From: Gnetum montanum
Taxonomy: Eukaryota > Streptophyta > Gnetopsida > Gnetales > Gnetaceae
NCBI GenBank assembly: GCA_015680685.1
Contig: MNCI01016594.1
Location: 587,525-651,524, forward strand
Direction of reading: 5' to 3'
DNA length: 64,000 nt
In this document: positions 34,551 through 47,059 of the stretch, one piece after another
How the letters are laid out: each line of letters begins with the position of its first letter
Numbering within the stretch: the first letter of the stretch is position 1
Translations under genes and position numbers: made by a program
Notes under the pieces: model-generated
The model's input: only the letters and a program-made list of their open reading frames with translations
Database searches by the model: none
What the model was told of the DNA's origin: nothing

Positions 34551-34952
34551 TTGCATCGCATCGACCCCACCACCGCTGCCGCCTTTGATTATTTTAATGT
34601 TTTTAATAGTTTATCAATTTTATTTAAAAATTGTTAAAATACAAAGCACAAAAAAATATATATATATAACAAAGTGAACAGTACCACATCCTAATTCCCT
34701 CGCAAGCTAGCTTTAGATGCCCACACTGAACATTTTGGCACAAACTCTCCTATGTAAGTCATATGGCAAACATTTGGCCCGGTAAGGCCCTAAACTGCCA
34801 CATATAGCCCACCTTCGGCCCAGTATGGCCTTAAACTTCCATGACGGCCTAGTAAGGCCTTAAACTACCACACACGGCCCAGTAAGGCCTTAAATTGCCA
34901 TGCGTCCCGGTGCGACGATAAACCACCATCATACATGTACACATGATTTACG
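34551..34952. repeat. A/T spacer and module-boundary array upstream of reverse transcriptase
   Basis: A/T-rich with a short TATATATATA run at about 34658. Then four units of GGCCCAGTAAGGCCTTAAACTACCA at 34770-34905, the last ones degenerate. This array separates the antisense gene from pol. Confidence 0.8.
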
Positions 34953-37900
34953 TTGCCAAGGAACATGAAACAAAACCTATTAGCTCATTCTACCCTCTAT
35001 TTATTGGCAAGAACAAGCCCAATGGATTGTCAGCATTTATCCAAACCCTTGATCATCGATGGACCATATGGAAAAATCATAAGAGAAATCGACATAAACT
35101 CTATCAGCTTAGGTACATCAACGGACGATACAATCATAGCCTCAACACAACAAACACTAGATAGCTACAAAGGTATGATAAAATCTCTTGACATAGAAGC
35201 TGATAATATCACTAAAGACCCATTGACTGAAACCCCCATCGTTATGCCTGATGGTGAAACCAAAATATTAAAATTGAGTACACTATTGCAACCTCAACTG
35301 GCCAGAGACATAGAAGATGTGCTTCGAAACAACATGAAAGCATTCTCTTGGTCTTACATCGACATGCCCAGGTTAGATCCTCGAATCGTCTATCACAACA
35401 TTATCCTTGATCCAAAATTGAGGCCGGTAAAACAAAAGGCACGAAAGGTTAAACCTGAGGTAGCATTGGCAGTTCGCAATGAGATCACCAAACTTTATCA
35501 GGCTGGTTTCATTCGGGCTATCGATTACGCCGATTGGGTATCCAACATGGTAATTGTCCCGAAAAAGAACGGAAGCATTCGCTTATGTATTGACTTCCAG
35601 GATCTCAACGTTGCAACCATAAAAGATGATTTTCCCCTACCTAGCATCGATCAACTTGTTGACTCAACTGCTAGGCATGCTCTATTATCTTTTATGGATG
35701 GCTTCTCAGGATACAACCAGATATGCATTAACCCAAAGCATCAGCTCCAGACTACCTTTATGACACCATGGGGAACCTTTTGTTACACAATGATGCCCTT
35801 CAGTCTCAAGAACGTTGGGGCCACATATCAAAGAGCAATGACATTCATTTTTAGCGATTACATGTTGCACTCACTCAACGACTACGTGGATGACATTGTG
35901 GTTAAATCAAAGACATCAGAGCAACACGTACAAGATCTTGACCTAGTACTAAAGCGTTGTCTAAAATATGAGTTGAGACTTAATCTAAAGAAATGTGTCT
36001 TTGGCGTTAAAACAGGTAAAATGCTTGGATTCATAGCCTCAGAAGCAGAGATACGAGTAGATCCCGACAAAGTTAAGGCCATAACAAACTTGAAACCACC
36101 TAGAAACCTTACTGAACTCTGAGGTCTACAAGGTAGATTACAGTTTATCAGGCATTTCATAGAAAAGCTAATAGACAAGTTGAAATCTATGAACCACTTG
36201 CTACACAAGAACATCCATTTTGAATGGACTCCATAGTGCCAGGAAGCATTTGATAATATTAAAACAACACTTGTTCAACTACCCACAGTTTACCCACCTC
36301 AAAATGATAAACCATTTTACATCTACCTGGCCACTTTGGACTCGTCAATCGCGTCTATGCTTTGCCAGAAATGAGATGATGGGACCGAAGTCCCTGTCTA
36401 CTACTTAAGCCATGCATTAGTTGCCCATGAGAAGAAGTATAATGAGGTGGAGAGGTCATGTTTAGCCCTAACCTTTTCTTTAAAAAAATGGCGACATTAC
36501 CTCTTCCATAACCAATTCAACATAATCTACAAGGATAATGTGCTTAGAGCCATCACAGGAAACATTTACAAGTCAAGTAGAATAGCCCATTGGAAAGCCA
36601 TGATAGCTAAGTTTGACCTACACTACATAGCGCAATCATCAGTTAAGGGTCAAGCCATAGCAAATCAAATGACTACATCACCAATGCGTGATAAAGCAAT
36701 GATAGAGCTGGAATTCCCCGATGAAAATGTAAGTGCAATAGACATAGTATCCGATGACTATGATGCCATTCTGAACTTTGATGGAGCGTGCACCTCTCGA
36801 GGAGGAAGTGCTGCCGCCGTCATCACCTATCCCTTCGGGGAGATCCGACCCATTGCTTATTGTTTTGACTTTCATTGTATCAATAACATAGCAAAGTACA
36901 AAGGTCTCCTTAGAGGTCTCATGGTAGCACTAGCTTCAGACATCACACAACTTATGGTTAGGGGAGACTCACAACTGGTTCTGAACCAAGTCACAGATAT
37001 TTATACATACAAAACGCAACATTTACAGTCATACTGTGACTTAGCCAAACACTTAATGAAGGAATTAAAAAACACGGATGTACAACATGTCTCCAGAAAT
37101 GACAATACCATCGCAAACGCACTAGCCACGCTAGCGCTAAACATATCACCTGACATGTTCCATATGTTGCCAATCTCCATAATCAGTTGCACAAAACCCA
37201 TAACGGATACTCTTGATACATTACCAATTGCATCTGTTAGTACTACACACACGATAGGATGGTATGATGACATAAAATAGTACCTTCTACACGATGAAAC
37301 ACTGCAACATCTAACGAATGCACAAAATGATGTGGTACGAAAGCGTTCTCGGCAATATGCATTAGTAGGAGACACATTGTGTCGTCGATCCTATGAAGGC
37401 ATACTACTAACATGCGTTAGTAGCACCGATGCCCAAATCATCATTGAGCAAGTACATGATGAACTATGTGGAGGAAACATAGCACCTAAAGCAATGGCAA
37501 TGAAAATAAGATGCTTAGGCTATTATTGGCCACACATGGAGTATGATTGTCTCTCCAACGCTAAAACATGTAGTACCTATCAAAGACATAGTAATCTAAT
37601 CCATGTCCCACCAAATGAGTTGTATACAGCACAAATCACGTGGCCCTTCCAAAAGTGGGGGTTGAACCTTATCGAACCAATAACACCCTCATCTTCTGCA
37701 GGGCATAGCTTCATCATAACTGCGATAGAATACTTCACAAAGTGGGTAGAAGCTATTCCCCTTAGAAAATCACATCTAAACACATATGCAACTTCATTCT
37801 TGAAAACATTATGACCCATTTTGGCATCCCCATGACCATCATCACTGATTACGGGCCACAATTCAGTAGTGCCAAAACCAAAACTTTTTGTGAAAGTCTA

Positions 37901-38497
37901 GGGATCAAAAACTCATTTTCATCCCCTTACTACCCTCAGAGCAATGGGCAAGCAAAGGCCACAAATAAAATCATCATTACAATACTTAAAAAGATGCTTA
38001 CCCAAAGTAGGAAAAGATGGCACGAACAGCTGGTATACGCACTGTGGGCTTATCGCACTACGCATCGGACTTCAATAGGTAAAATGCCATATAGTCTCAT
38101 TTATGGTTCAGAAGCTGTTTTACCCTTGGAATTATAGGTACCATATTTAAGGATCACACTTTTTAGACTCCTCGACGAAGGGCAAAATAATGACCTATGC
38201 ATCATTGACTTGGACTCGGTGGAGGAGGAACGCCTACATGCACTCAATTAGATTGAATGGTACCAAAAACGAGAATGACAACGCCATTGGAACGAAATTC
38301 ATAAGCGCCCTATCAAAGAAGGAGACCTTGTACTTAAGGCCATTCGGGAACACCCGGACAAATTCTCAGCCAACTAGGAAGGGCCTTACTTGGTCACCAA
38401 AGCATATGACAACGGAGCATTCAAGTTAGCTGATATGGAAGGGCATGAGCTTGCAAATTCGACCAATCACTTGTTCTTGAAACTATTCCATATTTGA
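34953..38497 (+). pseudogene. pol: pol: reverse transcriptase, two RNase H domains, integrase
   Basis: RT (34953-36122): FAWSY-type lead-in (AFSWSYIDMPRLDP), LLSFMDGFSGYNQI and YVDD (about codon 311) are intact. RNase H 1: about 36130-36650, through LSHALVAHEKKYNEVE. A second RNase H of the archaeal-like type follows at 36765-37140 (ILNFDGAC, RGDSQLV), as known in Tat elements; its Glu is Lys (NNIAKYKG) and a late Asp is Asn (IANALA). Integrase: zinc finger damaged (GGNIAPK, CSTY), first catalytic Asp is Asn (WGLNLI), the second is kept (ITDYGPQF), and Glu is Lys (NGQAKATNK). GPYLV module at about 38380. Stops at 36121, 36234, 37278, 38135, 38203, 38266 and 38374 and one frameshift near 37806. 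Dead. It may belong to G, B or a hybrid. Confidence 0.92.
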
Positions 38498-38905
38498 GTA
38501 TAGGCTCAGGTACATGCTTATCCTAGAATCACGATGGTAAACTGATACCACAGCTCGTCCTGGAATCATGATGGTAAACTGATACCATAGAACAGTCCTG
38601 GCATCTTGACTTAAAATTGATACCATAGCTCATCCTAGCATCATGATGGTAAACTGATACCATAGAGTGTCTGCAAAGATAATAAACTAGCACCCATTTG
38701 GCATGACAGTAAACTGCCACAGCTACATTCACCAGAGTCTGCTAAGACTATAAACTGCTTTGCCTCTTCACGGTCTGCTAAGACTAGAAACTGGCAATGC
38801 ACCGTCTGCCACGACGTGAAATGGGAAATGTCCAACGGGTCATGACATAAAACTAACCCAAGATAGTCTGCTAAGACTATAAAATGGCAATTTCATTGTT
38901 GGTTC
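38498..38905. repeat. Module-boundary array after integrase
   Basis: About five units of ATCATGATGGTAAACTGATACCATAG (38525-38670), then CTGCTAAGACTATAAACTG units to 38890. The TAAACTG core is shared with the arrays before and after the antisense gene. Confidence 0.78.
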
Positions 38906-40115
38906 ATCAATCTATGGCTGCATTCCAACTTCATCAGAATCGCTACATCGCTCACCATCAGCTGATCCTAACAACATTGCTACCATTCATATACAGTGCC
39001 TGAACTCTCATCCGGTGCCTTCGTTTTCATCAGTAGCTGTTCAAGTCTAAGCTTGCTTATTCATTCATGCTTTTCTTGTCCTCTTGGAGTTGTGTTTGTA
39101 GGATGACACTCAGAGGTGTTCGTATAAGAATGCACTTCGTCATAAGCAGCAAGATGGGATGTTGTTCACAGCGCATGTGACAAGACTAAATCAAACCATT
39201 CACTAGTACATCTCCCGTTTCATATCCCACCTATCCCTCAACATCTTATACTTGGTTACATCCCGAACACATCCGATACAACCTGAAACATCGAGCATAC
39301 TATTGCATACTATGCTTTTGCCAACGCTTGGGCTTGCATGACATTAGCTATGTGACAATTGATCCCATAGCTAAACCAAAAATGCAAGCCCTTGGCAGGG
39401 ATTCTAGAGCATCTGCACCTGCAACAGTGTCTAATGCCTTTGAGACCAACTCCTCCACGCTGGCACTACCAATGTTGCTACTGGCCTTCCTTCTTTGGGC
39501 ATATCACACCAACAATGGTGCCCAAGAGTCACAATAATGCTAGCAGCCAGCAAAACCTTGTCCTCATAGACACAGCTTGCCATAATAGCAAATGCTACAA
39601 CATCGCAAAGCAAGTGCCTCGGCTAACTTGGCTAATACAGAGGCAAACTCCCGTGGCACGCGTAACATAGCTCGCTGCCTATGGAACACAGTTCTAGTTC
39701 CATGGCGCGCATAACACAACTCGCCGCCTAGGGAACATAGTGCCAGTTCCATGGTGCGCGTAACATAGCTCGCTGCATGGAACACACTAGTAGGTGGGTC
39801 AAAATTCTTCACAAATGTAATGCAACTTATCTTGTGAAGGGAGTACCCGTCCTATGAGAGGTTGAAGAATAGCGCCAGCCAAAAATGAAAATGCGAAGGA
39901 GTTCCTCAGAGCATTTCGATGAGGGACTCTATTAAACATCATCTTTACTCTCTACCTTAACCTCTGCAAAACCAATGCAACACTCTCAAGTGTGGCCAAG
40001 AGGCATCTCGACACTCACCAAGCAACAACTTTAGCATCTCGCTTACTACAGTGTTTCGTATTCTTTGTCGACGTCTATCGAGCCTATTCTCCAGACGTCA
40101 ACAAAGAGGGGCCAA
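38906..40115 (+). other. 3' noncoding tail of element B
   Basis: No gene is seen. 39066-39140 is nearly identical to 29-115 of element A. A tandem repeat of about 60 bp (CGCGTAACATAGCTCGCTGC, then GGAACACAGT) lies at 39655-39785. The polypurine tract AAAGAGGGGCCAA is at 40101-40115, next to the LTR. Confidence 0.7.
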
Positions 40116-41758
40116 TGAAACACTCAAAAAATGCGAGGTCATTCTAGCTTTACCAGGCCTTGCAATTCATGTAAGCACTATGACAGTTCATCAGGAGGAG
40201 AATGCTCTGAGTTCAGGCCACCTAGTTTGGAAAATTTTCTACTTTAGGTGTAAACAGGCTCTACGGCTCATCCTACCTGTCCACCTAAGTAGCCTATTTG
40301 GTTGACAACTTGCTCAGAAATGGCGTGGAGTTGGCAGCAGCATTCTGGATGTACCAGGAACAGTTCAACAAGTTTTCTAGGTCATGAAGTCTACTATGCT
40401 ACGCTACGCCTCATCATATAGCGTAGCAAGCTTTGAAAGACAGTTGTAGAACGAAGTACCCCGCTATGCTATGCCACATAATGTAGCATAGCATGGAAAT
40501 AGCTTCACCAAGAATTCTCCACACTCAATTTCAAACCTTTCAATAATGTTCCTTTTTACCAAGAAGTGGCGGACCATGTCTGCTGCTACACTACATTGAG
40601 TTACAAGGCGCAGCGAGGTGTAGCATTCTTGTAGAAGAGACAGAAGGCAGCTCGAAGGATAGAAGTAGCAGAGTTCGCGAGACATGCATCGCAAGAAGCA
40701 AAGTTGATAAATCGGCACAGCTTTCGCAACTAAGGCTAGTTGCTACACTACACTACGCTATGTAGTGTAGCAAACATGCATCGTACATGTAGCAGAATGA
40801 ACGACAAGATGCTATGCCAAGCATGCTACACTACAAAGCATAGTAAGGCATGCAGGTGGTTGTGTGACATCAATGCACTTCACCTAATTGGACCATTGGC
40901 ACATGTCTCTAGATGCTGACGACGTAATTACAGCATGGTAGGTTTACAATTATAGCATAGCAGGTTTGCATTATAATGGTCTTGCAAGTCTAATGGTCAT
41001 ATGCAGCATGTGTGGGACCAACAGGTCAACATGTGCCCTTTGGCCCTATAAATACCCCGAGAAATAGTATTCAAAGTAGTTCAAAAATTTTGAAAAAAAT
41101 GGCATTCAAAGGGTTCGAAATTTTTTGGAAAAAAATATTCAAAAGAGGTCCAATCTCAAGTTCGGTGGGTACTCTTTTGCTAAGTCTCCTACTCTTTTCT
41201 CTGGCACTCAAGCTCTCTCCCCGGCACGTTGCAACAATATTGTAAGCTGTCTATTTGACACTGCAAATAGTTAGCATGCTTAGCTAATATTTTGTTCTAT
41301 ATCCTTTCTACCACCTTGGTAGAATCCCTATATTGTCAGCACCCAAGACTGCCCCCAAGTGCACCACCTGTTTTGTTCTCTATACGCCCTAGTTACTCTC
41401 AGGATCTCTGCACTCCATCACGTTGTGCAACCGATTGTATCTGCCTTAACAGAGCAAGTCTGTAGCTTCGGAGTGGTGCAATTTTCTAACTAAATTTTAC
41501 TTTATTTCTTGCTTATTTTCTCATTTGCATTATTTTTTTATTTTATTCACTTTCAAGCATTACTTCACATTGTTGTCACATTTTCTGCTTTATTTACTTT
41601 CAAGCATTATTTTGCATTTCCATTCCATCTCAAAAGTACATGTTGCAAAAGGCTATATAGACAACAACGTAAGTCCCTGTTTGATCAACTAGACCATTCA
41701 GGGTGCCCTATATCTGCACACACCCAACACGACCCTCCCATGGATACGGGGTTGAAAC
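40116..41758 (+). repeat. 3' LTR of element B (main part)
   Basis: It starts TGAAACACTCAAAAAATGC and matches 4151-5760. TATA box TATAAATA at 41047-41054. It stops at the N at 41759. The missing final 57 bp (to CGATCGCTACA) are found reversed at 41987-42043, giving a total of about 1,700 bp, equal to the 5' LTR. Confidence 0.85.
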
Positions 41759-42206
41759 NCAGTACAAGTCATGGACTTCCACCAGGATGATCCCATCAAC
41801 CTAGCAGTCCCTGCATTAACATTACCCCCAGGAATGTCGCTCCCCAACTTCACAAAATACAATGGGGAAGGGGATCCCAATGCACACCTTATTATGTTTA
41901 GGTCTGATTACCTTCTTCTGCAACAATGGCTACACATGATCATCCGTGTATTTGCTATGTCTTTGATCGGGAAAGCTCTTGATTGGTGTAGCGATCGAAA
42001 ATGTCAACGACTGAAAAACACCGAGGGGTTGGTGGGCATGATAGTTTCAACCCCGTATCCATGGGAGGGTCGTGTTGGGTGTGTGCAGATATAGGGCACC
42101 CTGAATGGTCTAGTTGATCAAACAGGGACTTACGTTGTTGTCTATATAGCCTTTTGCAACATGTACTTTTGAGATGGAATGGAAATGCAAAATAATGCTT
42201 GAAAGN
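41759..42206. other. Segment between two N bases, probably inverted in assembly
   Basis: Single N bases stand at 41759 and 42206. 41597-41758 and 42044-42205 are perfect reverse complements (162 bp), each ending exactly at an N. When 41760-42205 is turned round, LTR B runs on to its proper end and the gag of D runs on in its proper minus orientation with target duplication CCAAT. As drawn, 41761-41986 shows a plus-strand gag piece (VMDFHQDDPINLAVPAL to GKALDW) facing the wrong way. Confidence 0.85.
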
Positions 42207-43031
42207 CAGGAGGAGAAGTAAATGGGGTCCACCACGTGGATAGGCCTGGGCCCATCGCTAATAGTGGGACAAGTGTAAATGCAAGAATAGAGGCAGAAAC
42301 TGCACACGACTACGAAGTAGGTATTGTATGAATGTGTGGCAAGGTAGCCGTGATTGGTGTATGTTGGGAAGTAAAAAAGGATTGGTGAAAATTCACTAGA
42401 GGAGTAGTGACCAGGGTTGAGACAAGGGCATAGGCATGTTGATGCACCGAAGGAATGGTATGACTACTCGTTACCAATGAAATCACAATTTGCAATGGTG
42501 TAGACGTGATCACAAAGGGAGCAGCAATATGAAGCAGGTTTGTCCAGAAGGATGGGGTGGGAGGAATGGTGGCATGGTTGGTTTGACTTGACTTCCCCCT
42601 TGGTCAGATTGTAAATTGAGTTCCTCTTGTCCATCGTGGAAAGCCTCATCATGGTGAGATGCTGTGTCTTGTGGCTCCTTAGGCCTAAGGACCTAGATCA
42701 GTTGGTCTAGAAGCCATTGGTCTATTTGTGTTAAGGGGATAGAAACACCAGGAGTGGGAATAAATTCCTTCCCATTGCAATAAGCAAACTCGAAGCTACA
42801 TTTTTCTTCAAGTTCATGCACATCTAAGGGAATGTTTACCTGCACCTTAGTGTAGAGAAAGTTGTATCACTCATGTTGTTGGGCCAAACCCTCGGGTCCC
42901 CAGTTTTAAATCTTGAGGGATTGACATGGCCCCTACGCCAGGCTGAGTGGTTGTCTGATAGCTGTGATGCCTTAAATAATGAAGGGAATCTCAATGTTAG
43001 AGGTGTTAGCAATAGTGCTTGAGGAAGTCAT
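42207..43031 (-). pseudogene. gag: gag of element D, N-terminal part
   Basis: Minus strand from ATG at 43031. It contains CSFEFAYCNGKEFIPTPGVSI, matching the N-termini of B and G gag, and then a Ser/Thr/Pro-rich stretch. Gag resumes in 41761-41986 (reversed) and, after element B, at 4150-3298. Some sequence is missing at the N base, since the LDQAF segment is not present. Several stops. Confidence 0.75.
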
Positions 43032-43414
43032 TGTTGCAATGCTAAATGGATTTTCAAACAAGAGAAACAATGAGATTAGAAAGTGATCAAAGGCTTTATG
43101 TCTTACTGGATTCCAAAGGAATCATCAGAGCGACCAATCTGTACCACACGACACATAAAAAACTGCAAAAGGGTTTCACGTTTACGCTAGTGCGTGATAA
43201 GGTACAGAACACATGCAAGACTACCATGAAACAAAAGGGTCAAATGGCGATCGGAGGTTTTATATCCTGCAAGGTTCCAAAGAAACTGCCGAAGCAACCA
43301 ATCTACACCACATGATGCGTAAACAACTACAAAAGGGTGTCAAGTTTATGCTAGTGCATGTTAGGGTGTAGAATGCTTACAGGACTACTGTAAAACATGG
43401 AAAAGGCACCAAAA
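43032..43414 (-). repeat. Leader of element D with tandem units
   Basis: Two units of about 165 bp, each with GATTCCAAAGGAATC-like, CCAATCTGTACCACACGA-like and AAAGGGT(T/G)TCA boxes (43095-43400), related to the leaders of B and F. Confidence 0.6.
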
Positions 43415-43432
43415 GGCCCTCCTTCTAGTAGC
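43415..43432 (-). promoter_or_regulatory. Primer binding site of element D (decayed)
   Basis: Minus strand TTGCTACTAGAAGGAGGGCC, next to the LTR end GGTCGCTACA. Confidence 0.65.
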
Positions 43433-43439
43433 AAAAAAA

Positions 43440-45253
43440 TGTAGCGACCGAAAACATTAGCGGCTGGAAACACCGAGAGGTCTTTGGTTGGACAGTATTA
43501 ACCTTGGATCGGCGTGAGGTCCGTGCTAGATAAAATGGAAACGAGGTGCCTTGAATGGTCTGGTCGATTATAAAAGGACTTAATTGGTGTCACTAAACCT
43601 TTTGCAAACATCTAACTTGAAAAAAAAAATTTATATCGTAAAATATTGATTATTATATGCAAGGAAACAAAAAAAATGTAAAATGCAATGATAAGCAAGA
43701 GAATGAAGCAAATTGATGTTAAGCAATGCACCGCTTCAAGATTACAACTTTACTTTGTCAAGGTGGATATAATCAGTTGTCTGACGCTGGGAGGCACAGA
43801 GATCCTAAAACTAACCAAGACGTTCAAAGTAAGCTGACTGTATGCTTGAACATGGATTCAAGAGCTAACAATGCAAATTTCTACAAAAGAAATAAAAAGA
43901 AGTTAACAAAATGCCAAATGGGAATGCTAATTATTTGATTTTGTCAACTCAAGAATGTTTACAATGCTCAAGATTGCTGAATTAATTCTTTCCAAGCCAA
44001 ATTTTTGCTAAACATGCCAACAATTTTTGCCAACTTGCAAATTTTTGCGAACCGATTTTTTGTCCTTTGAATTACTAGTTTTCCAACCCTTTGAGCATTG
44101 CTCATTAGGGTATTTATAGGGCTAGGAGCATGTGAGAAATACGGTTTGGATGCCACGTTCCTTGGACCCACAAGATGTTGACGTGTCCATGCTGCATGGA
44201 CATGCAAGGCTAATTGATTGATGAGCCTACCATGCTGCAATCACATTGTCAGAACTAGAGGTGCTGGGATCAGATGTGCCAATGATGCAAACAAGAAGTG
44301 AAGTGCACTGATGTAGCATAGCCACCTACTATGCTATGCTATGTTGTAGAGCGTAGCATGTTTGGCATTGCATGGCTACTTGCTACGTTACGCTACGCCC
44401 AACCACCTACTACGCTGTTACACTGTGGAGCATAGCATGTTAGCGTAGCATAGCTGCTTGCTACGCTATGCAGCATAGCATAGTGTAGACACCAGTTCAA
44501 GGAGGAAATATGCCTTGGAGTTAATTGCAAGTGCTGAAAGCCTTTGAAGTATGTTGGCCAGTTTTGCATGTTTGCTATGCTATGCTATGCTATGTAGTGT
44601 AGCATAGCATAGTAGCTGGCCTTAACTGTGATTCGCATTGCAAAAGTTTGTAGATCATGTTGATAATATACAACCTTTACTCTTTCTGACATGAAGTTTG
44701 TGAGCTGATCCTGCATTCTGAGAGGTCCTTTGTCATTCCTACATTATCGCTACGCTGTGCTACGTTATGTAGTGTAGCGTAGCATAGCAGCCAACATAGC
44801 CTACTCTTTTTCCTAATCTACTACTTTTCTAGTGGAAGGATTTTTTCCAAAGGACTTAAAGCCAAGTGAAGTAACTAGTTTTAAAAGGCCAGAGGTGCTT
44901 GCTAAGTGCAATTGAAATCACAAAGTAAGCTGGGCCCTTCTGTCTTGCTTATGCTACATTGTGCTACGCTACGTAGTGTAGCATAGCGTAGCACTTTGTC
45001 TTGCAAATGTCTTCTAAGGCTTGCTACGCTGCATAGCATAGCAAACTTCTTGACTAGAAAAATTTCCTAACTGTTTTGCACAGCTTGAGCACCACCGACA
45101 ACCCCATGCATCGTTTTTGAGTAGACTATCAGTTGGATGAATTACATAGGTGGGCAGGCTGGAGAGTCTGTTGGGCCTATCAACATTGGACATAGAAAAT
45201 TTACCGAATTGGACATTCTAAACTCAAAGCATCCATTTCTTGCTGAAGTGTCA
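43440..45253 (-). repeat. 5' LTR of element D
   Basis: Ends GGTCGCTACA at 43440; probable start TGACACTTCAGC at 45253. TATA box CCTATAAATA at 44111-44120 (minus). U3 holds palindromic TGCTACGCTATG / CATAGCGTAGCA arrays at 44320-45050. On its outer side it cuts the unknown ORF at 45254-46006. Confidence 0.75.
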
Positions 45254-46006
45254 TAACGCCGCACTTGTGGAAATTCTTTGCTTGAATTCTAAGAACCTGG
45301 TGAAGCAAGAGGGTCTCAAAATTTTAGGGTCTTTCAACCACAGTGCTTGCTACCACCTCTTTAGTGGTCACAACCATGTTTACAATCATGATTACCATTG
45401 TATTGCTTGTTCTCATCCATGCCATGATCCTCCACCCTGGATCCCTTTTGATCATGGGATCCATTCTTGCTAGAGCTAAGATTGTAGATAGTGAATTGTA
45501 GGTTTTGGTTTTTTCCTTCTTAGCCAAAGTTAAAGAGAGGAGTGTCATTGAATGGAGAGCACTTAGGGAAGAAGCCCTCACAATTTCTTTTGTACTTTAG
45601 GAATGAGGATCCATCAAACCATTTTCCCTTTGCACTTTCATAATGATTCTTTTGATGTTGATCTCTTTTATGTTGTGCATCTATGGGATAGTAGTCCTTG
45701 GCATCACTATCCTACACAACATATTTAGAATGAAGTCCCTATAGATCCAACCTCATAACAATGCATTGGAGCATTACATGAATGGATCGATTGGGTGGCA
45801 ACACAATGTTGCCCTCTAGGTCTCGACATTGCATTTTTTCATCTTGATGTAGGATGAAGGTGAAGTTGGATACATATTTATTAGGTTGAGCATATACCAC
45901 CTTGTATTGGTGGGGCACTTACTGATATATTTGTTTAATTCTTTGCCAATTGGATGTTTGCTCAAACTTAGATAGAGAACCACTCCTATGAGAAGAAGAA
46001 GACATT
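45254..46006 (-). pseudogene. First ORF of an Athila-like element, truncated
   Basis: Minus strand from ATG at 46004-46006 (MSSSSHRSGSLSKFEQ). About 210 codons can be followed, with VSNFTFILHQDEKMQC, NIVLPPNRSIHVML and GSSFLKYKRNCEGFFPKCSP, through about six stops. I do not recognise the protein. It lies just after a decayed Athila-type primer site, so a gag role is likely. It is cut at 45253 by LTR D. Confidence 0.55.
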
Positions 46007-46150
46007 ATGGAATTAGAAAAAAATAAAACTTAGTATGCTCTGTTATAATTATTTTTGTTATTTTGGCAAATGATGTGACCTTAGGGTTTGTTCTAACAAT
46101 GTTAAATGGTTTCCACTAAGTTTCTAGATAGCACATATATCAAACAAAAG

Positions 46151-46169
46151 CTCCCTACAATGGCACTAA
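46151..46169 (-). promoter_or_regulatory. Decayed Athila-type primer binding site
   Basis: Minus strand TTAGTGCCATTGTAGGGAG. Compared with the TGGCGCCGTTGCCGGGGA known for Athila-type elements (tRNA-Asp), nearly all differences are transitions, except one C-to-A. Confidence 0.55.
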
Positions 46170-46171
46170 TG

Positions 46172-47040
46172 ATGAGCTATGAATACTCCTATGCTTAATC
46201 TTATAAATTACAAGCATTCATGTGTGATCTAATCAAATTCTATAGACCTTCAGTCTTCAAGTACACTGGTTCTAGGAAGTGAAGTCTAATTATCACCATT
46301 ATTTTCTTCCTAGTTACACTTGTAAAATGCAAAGGTATGGTTAAGTGCAACTAAGACATCTAATTTTTATCATTTTTTATGTTTTATGTTCTTGGTGCTT
46401 AAAATAAAGGAATGAAGTAATTTTTAATGGCTAATTTAATCTAACTAACTAATTAATCTCTAACTAATCCTAACATAAGTATCTAGTCCCACTTTCTATA
46501 CACATACTAAACACGTATAGTACTATTGGGTTACCAAACATTAAGTGTTGTTGGGATTACCAAGCATCATGCACATGCTTGAAGTGGTCATGCTTATTTG
46601 CTTAATTAATTACTATTTAGCCTAGCTAACTTAACTTAGCTTAGCTTAATTTAACTTAATTACTTGAAAGTGTTGAACAAAATTGCATAAAACATTAAAT
46701 GCATAAATAAAATATTTAATCTAGCAAAAGTGCTACAAGGTTTATCAGAAAGCTCATCATTATTGCCACACACACTACTGTGCTCAGGTACAATATTGCT
46801 CAAATAAAGATTCGTACACTTAATGACTCCTATTGTGGGCATTTGGGAAAATATTCTAACTCTAAGGAAGAAAAAATGCAAGAGCTCTACTATGCTATGA
46901 CAAAAACTTATGTCCAAAACATGCACCCTAGTGCTATATTTATAGGTCAGTACACATCTCATGACATCAAATATATCACATCAGATATATGACATCAGGT
47001 ATTCGATATTAGGGCTCCGATATTGGATATTCGATATCAG
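46172..47040 (-). repeat. Probable LTR of the Athila-like element
   Basis: It ends in AGCTCATCA before the primer site. A TATA-like box TATAAATATA lies near 46931-46942 on the minus strand. The outer end is not defined; 46985-47045 has GATATTCGATATC palindromes. No gene is seen in it. Confidence 0.45.
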
Positions 47041-47059
47041 AGCTAGACAAAATATAGTT

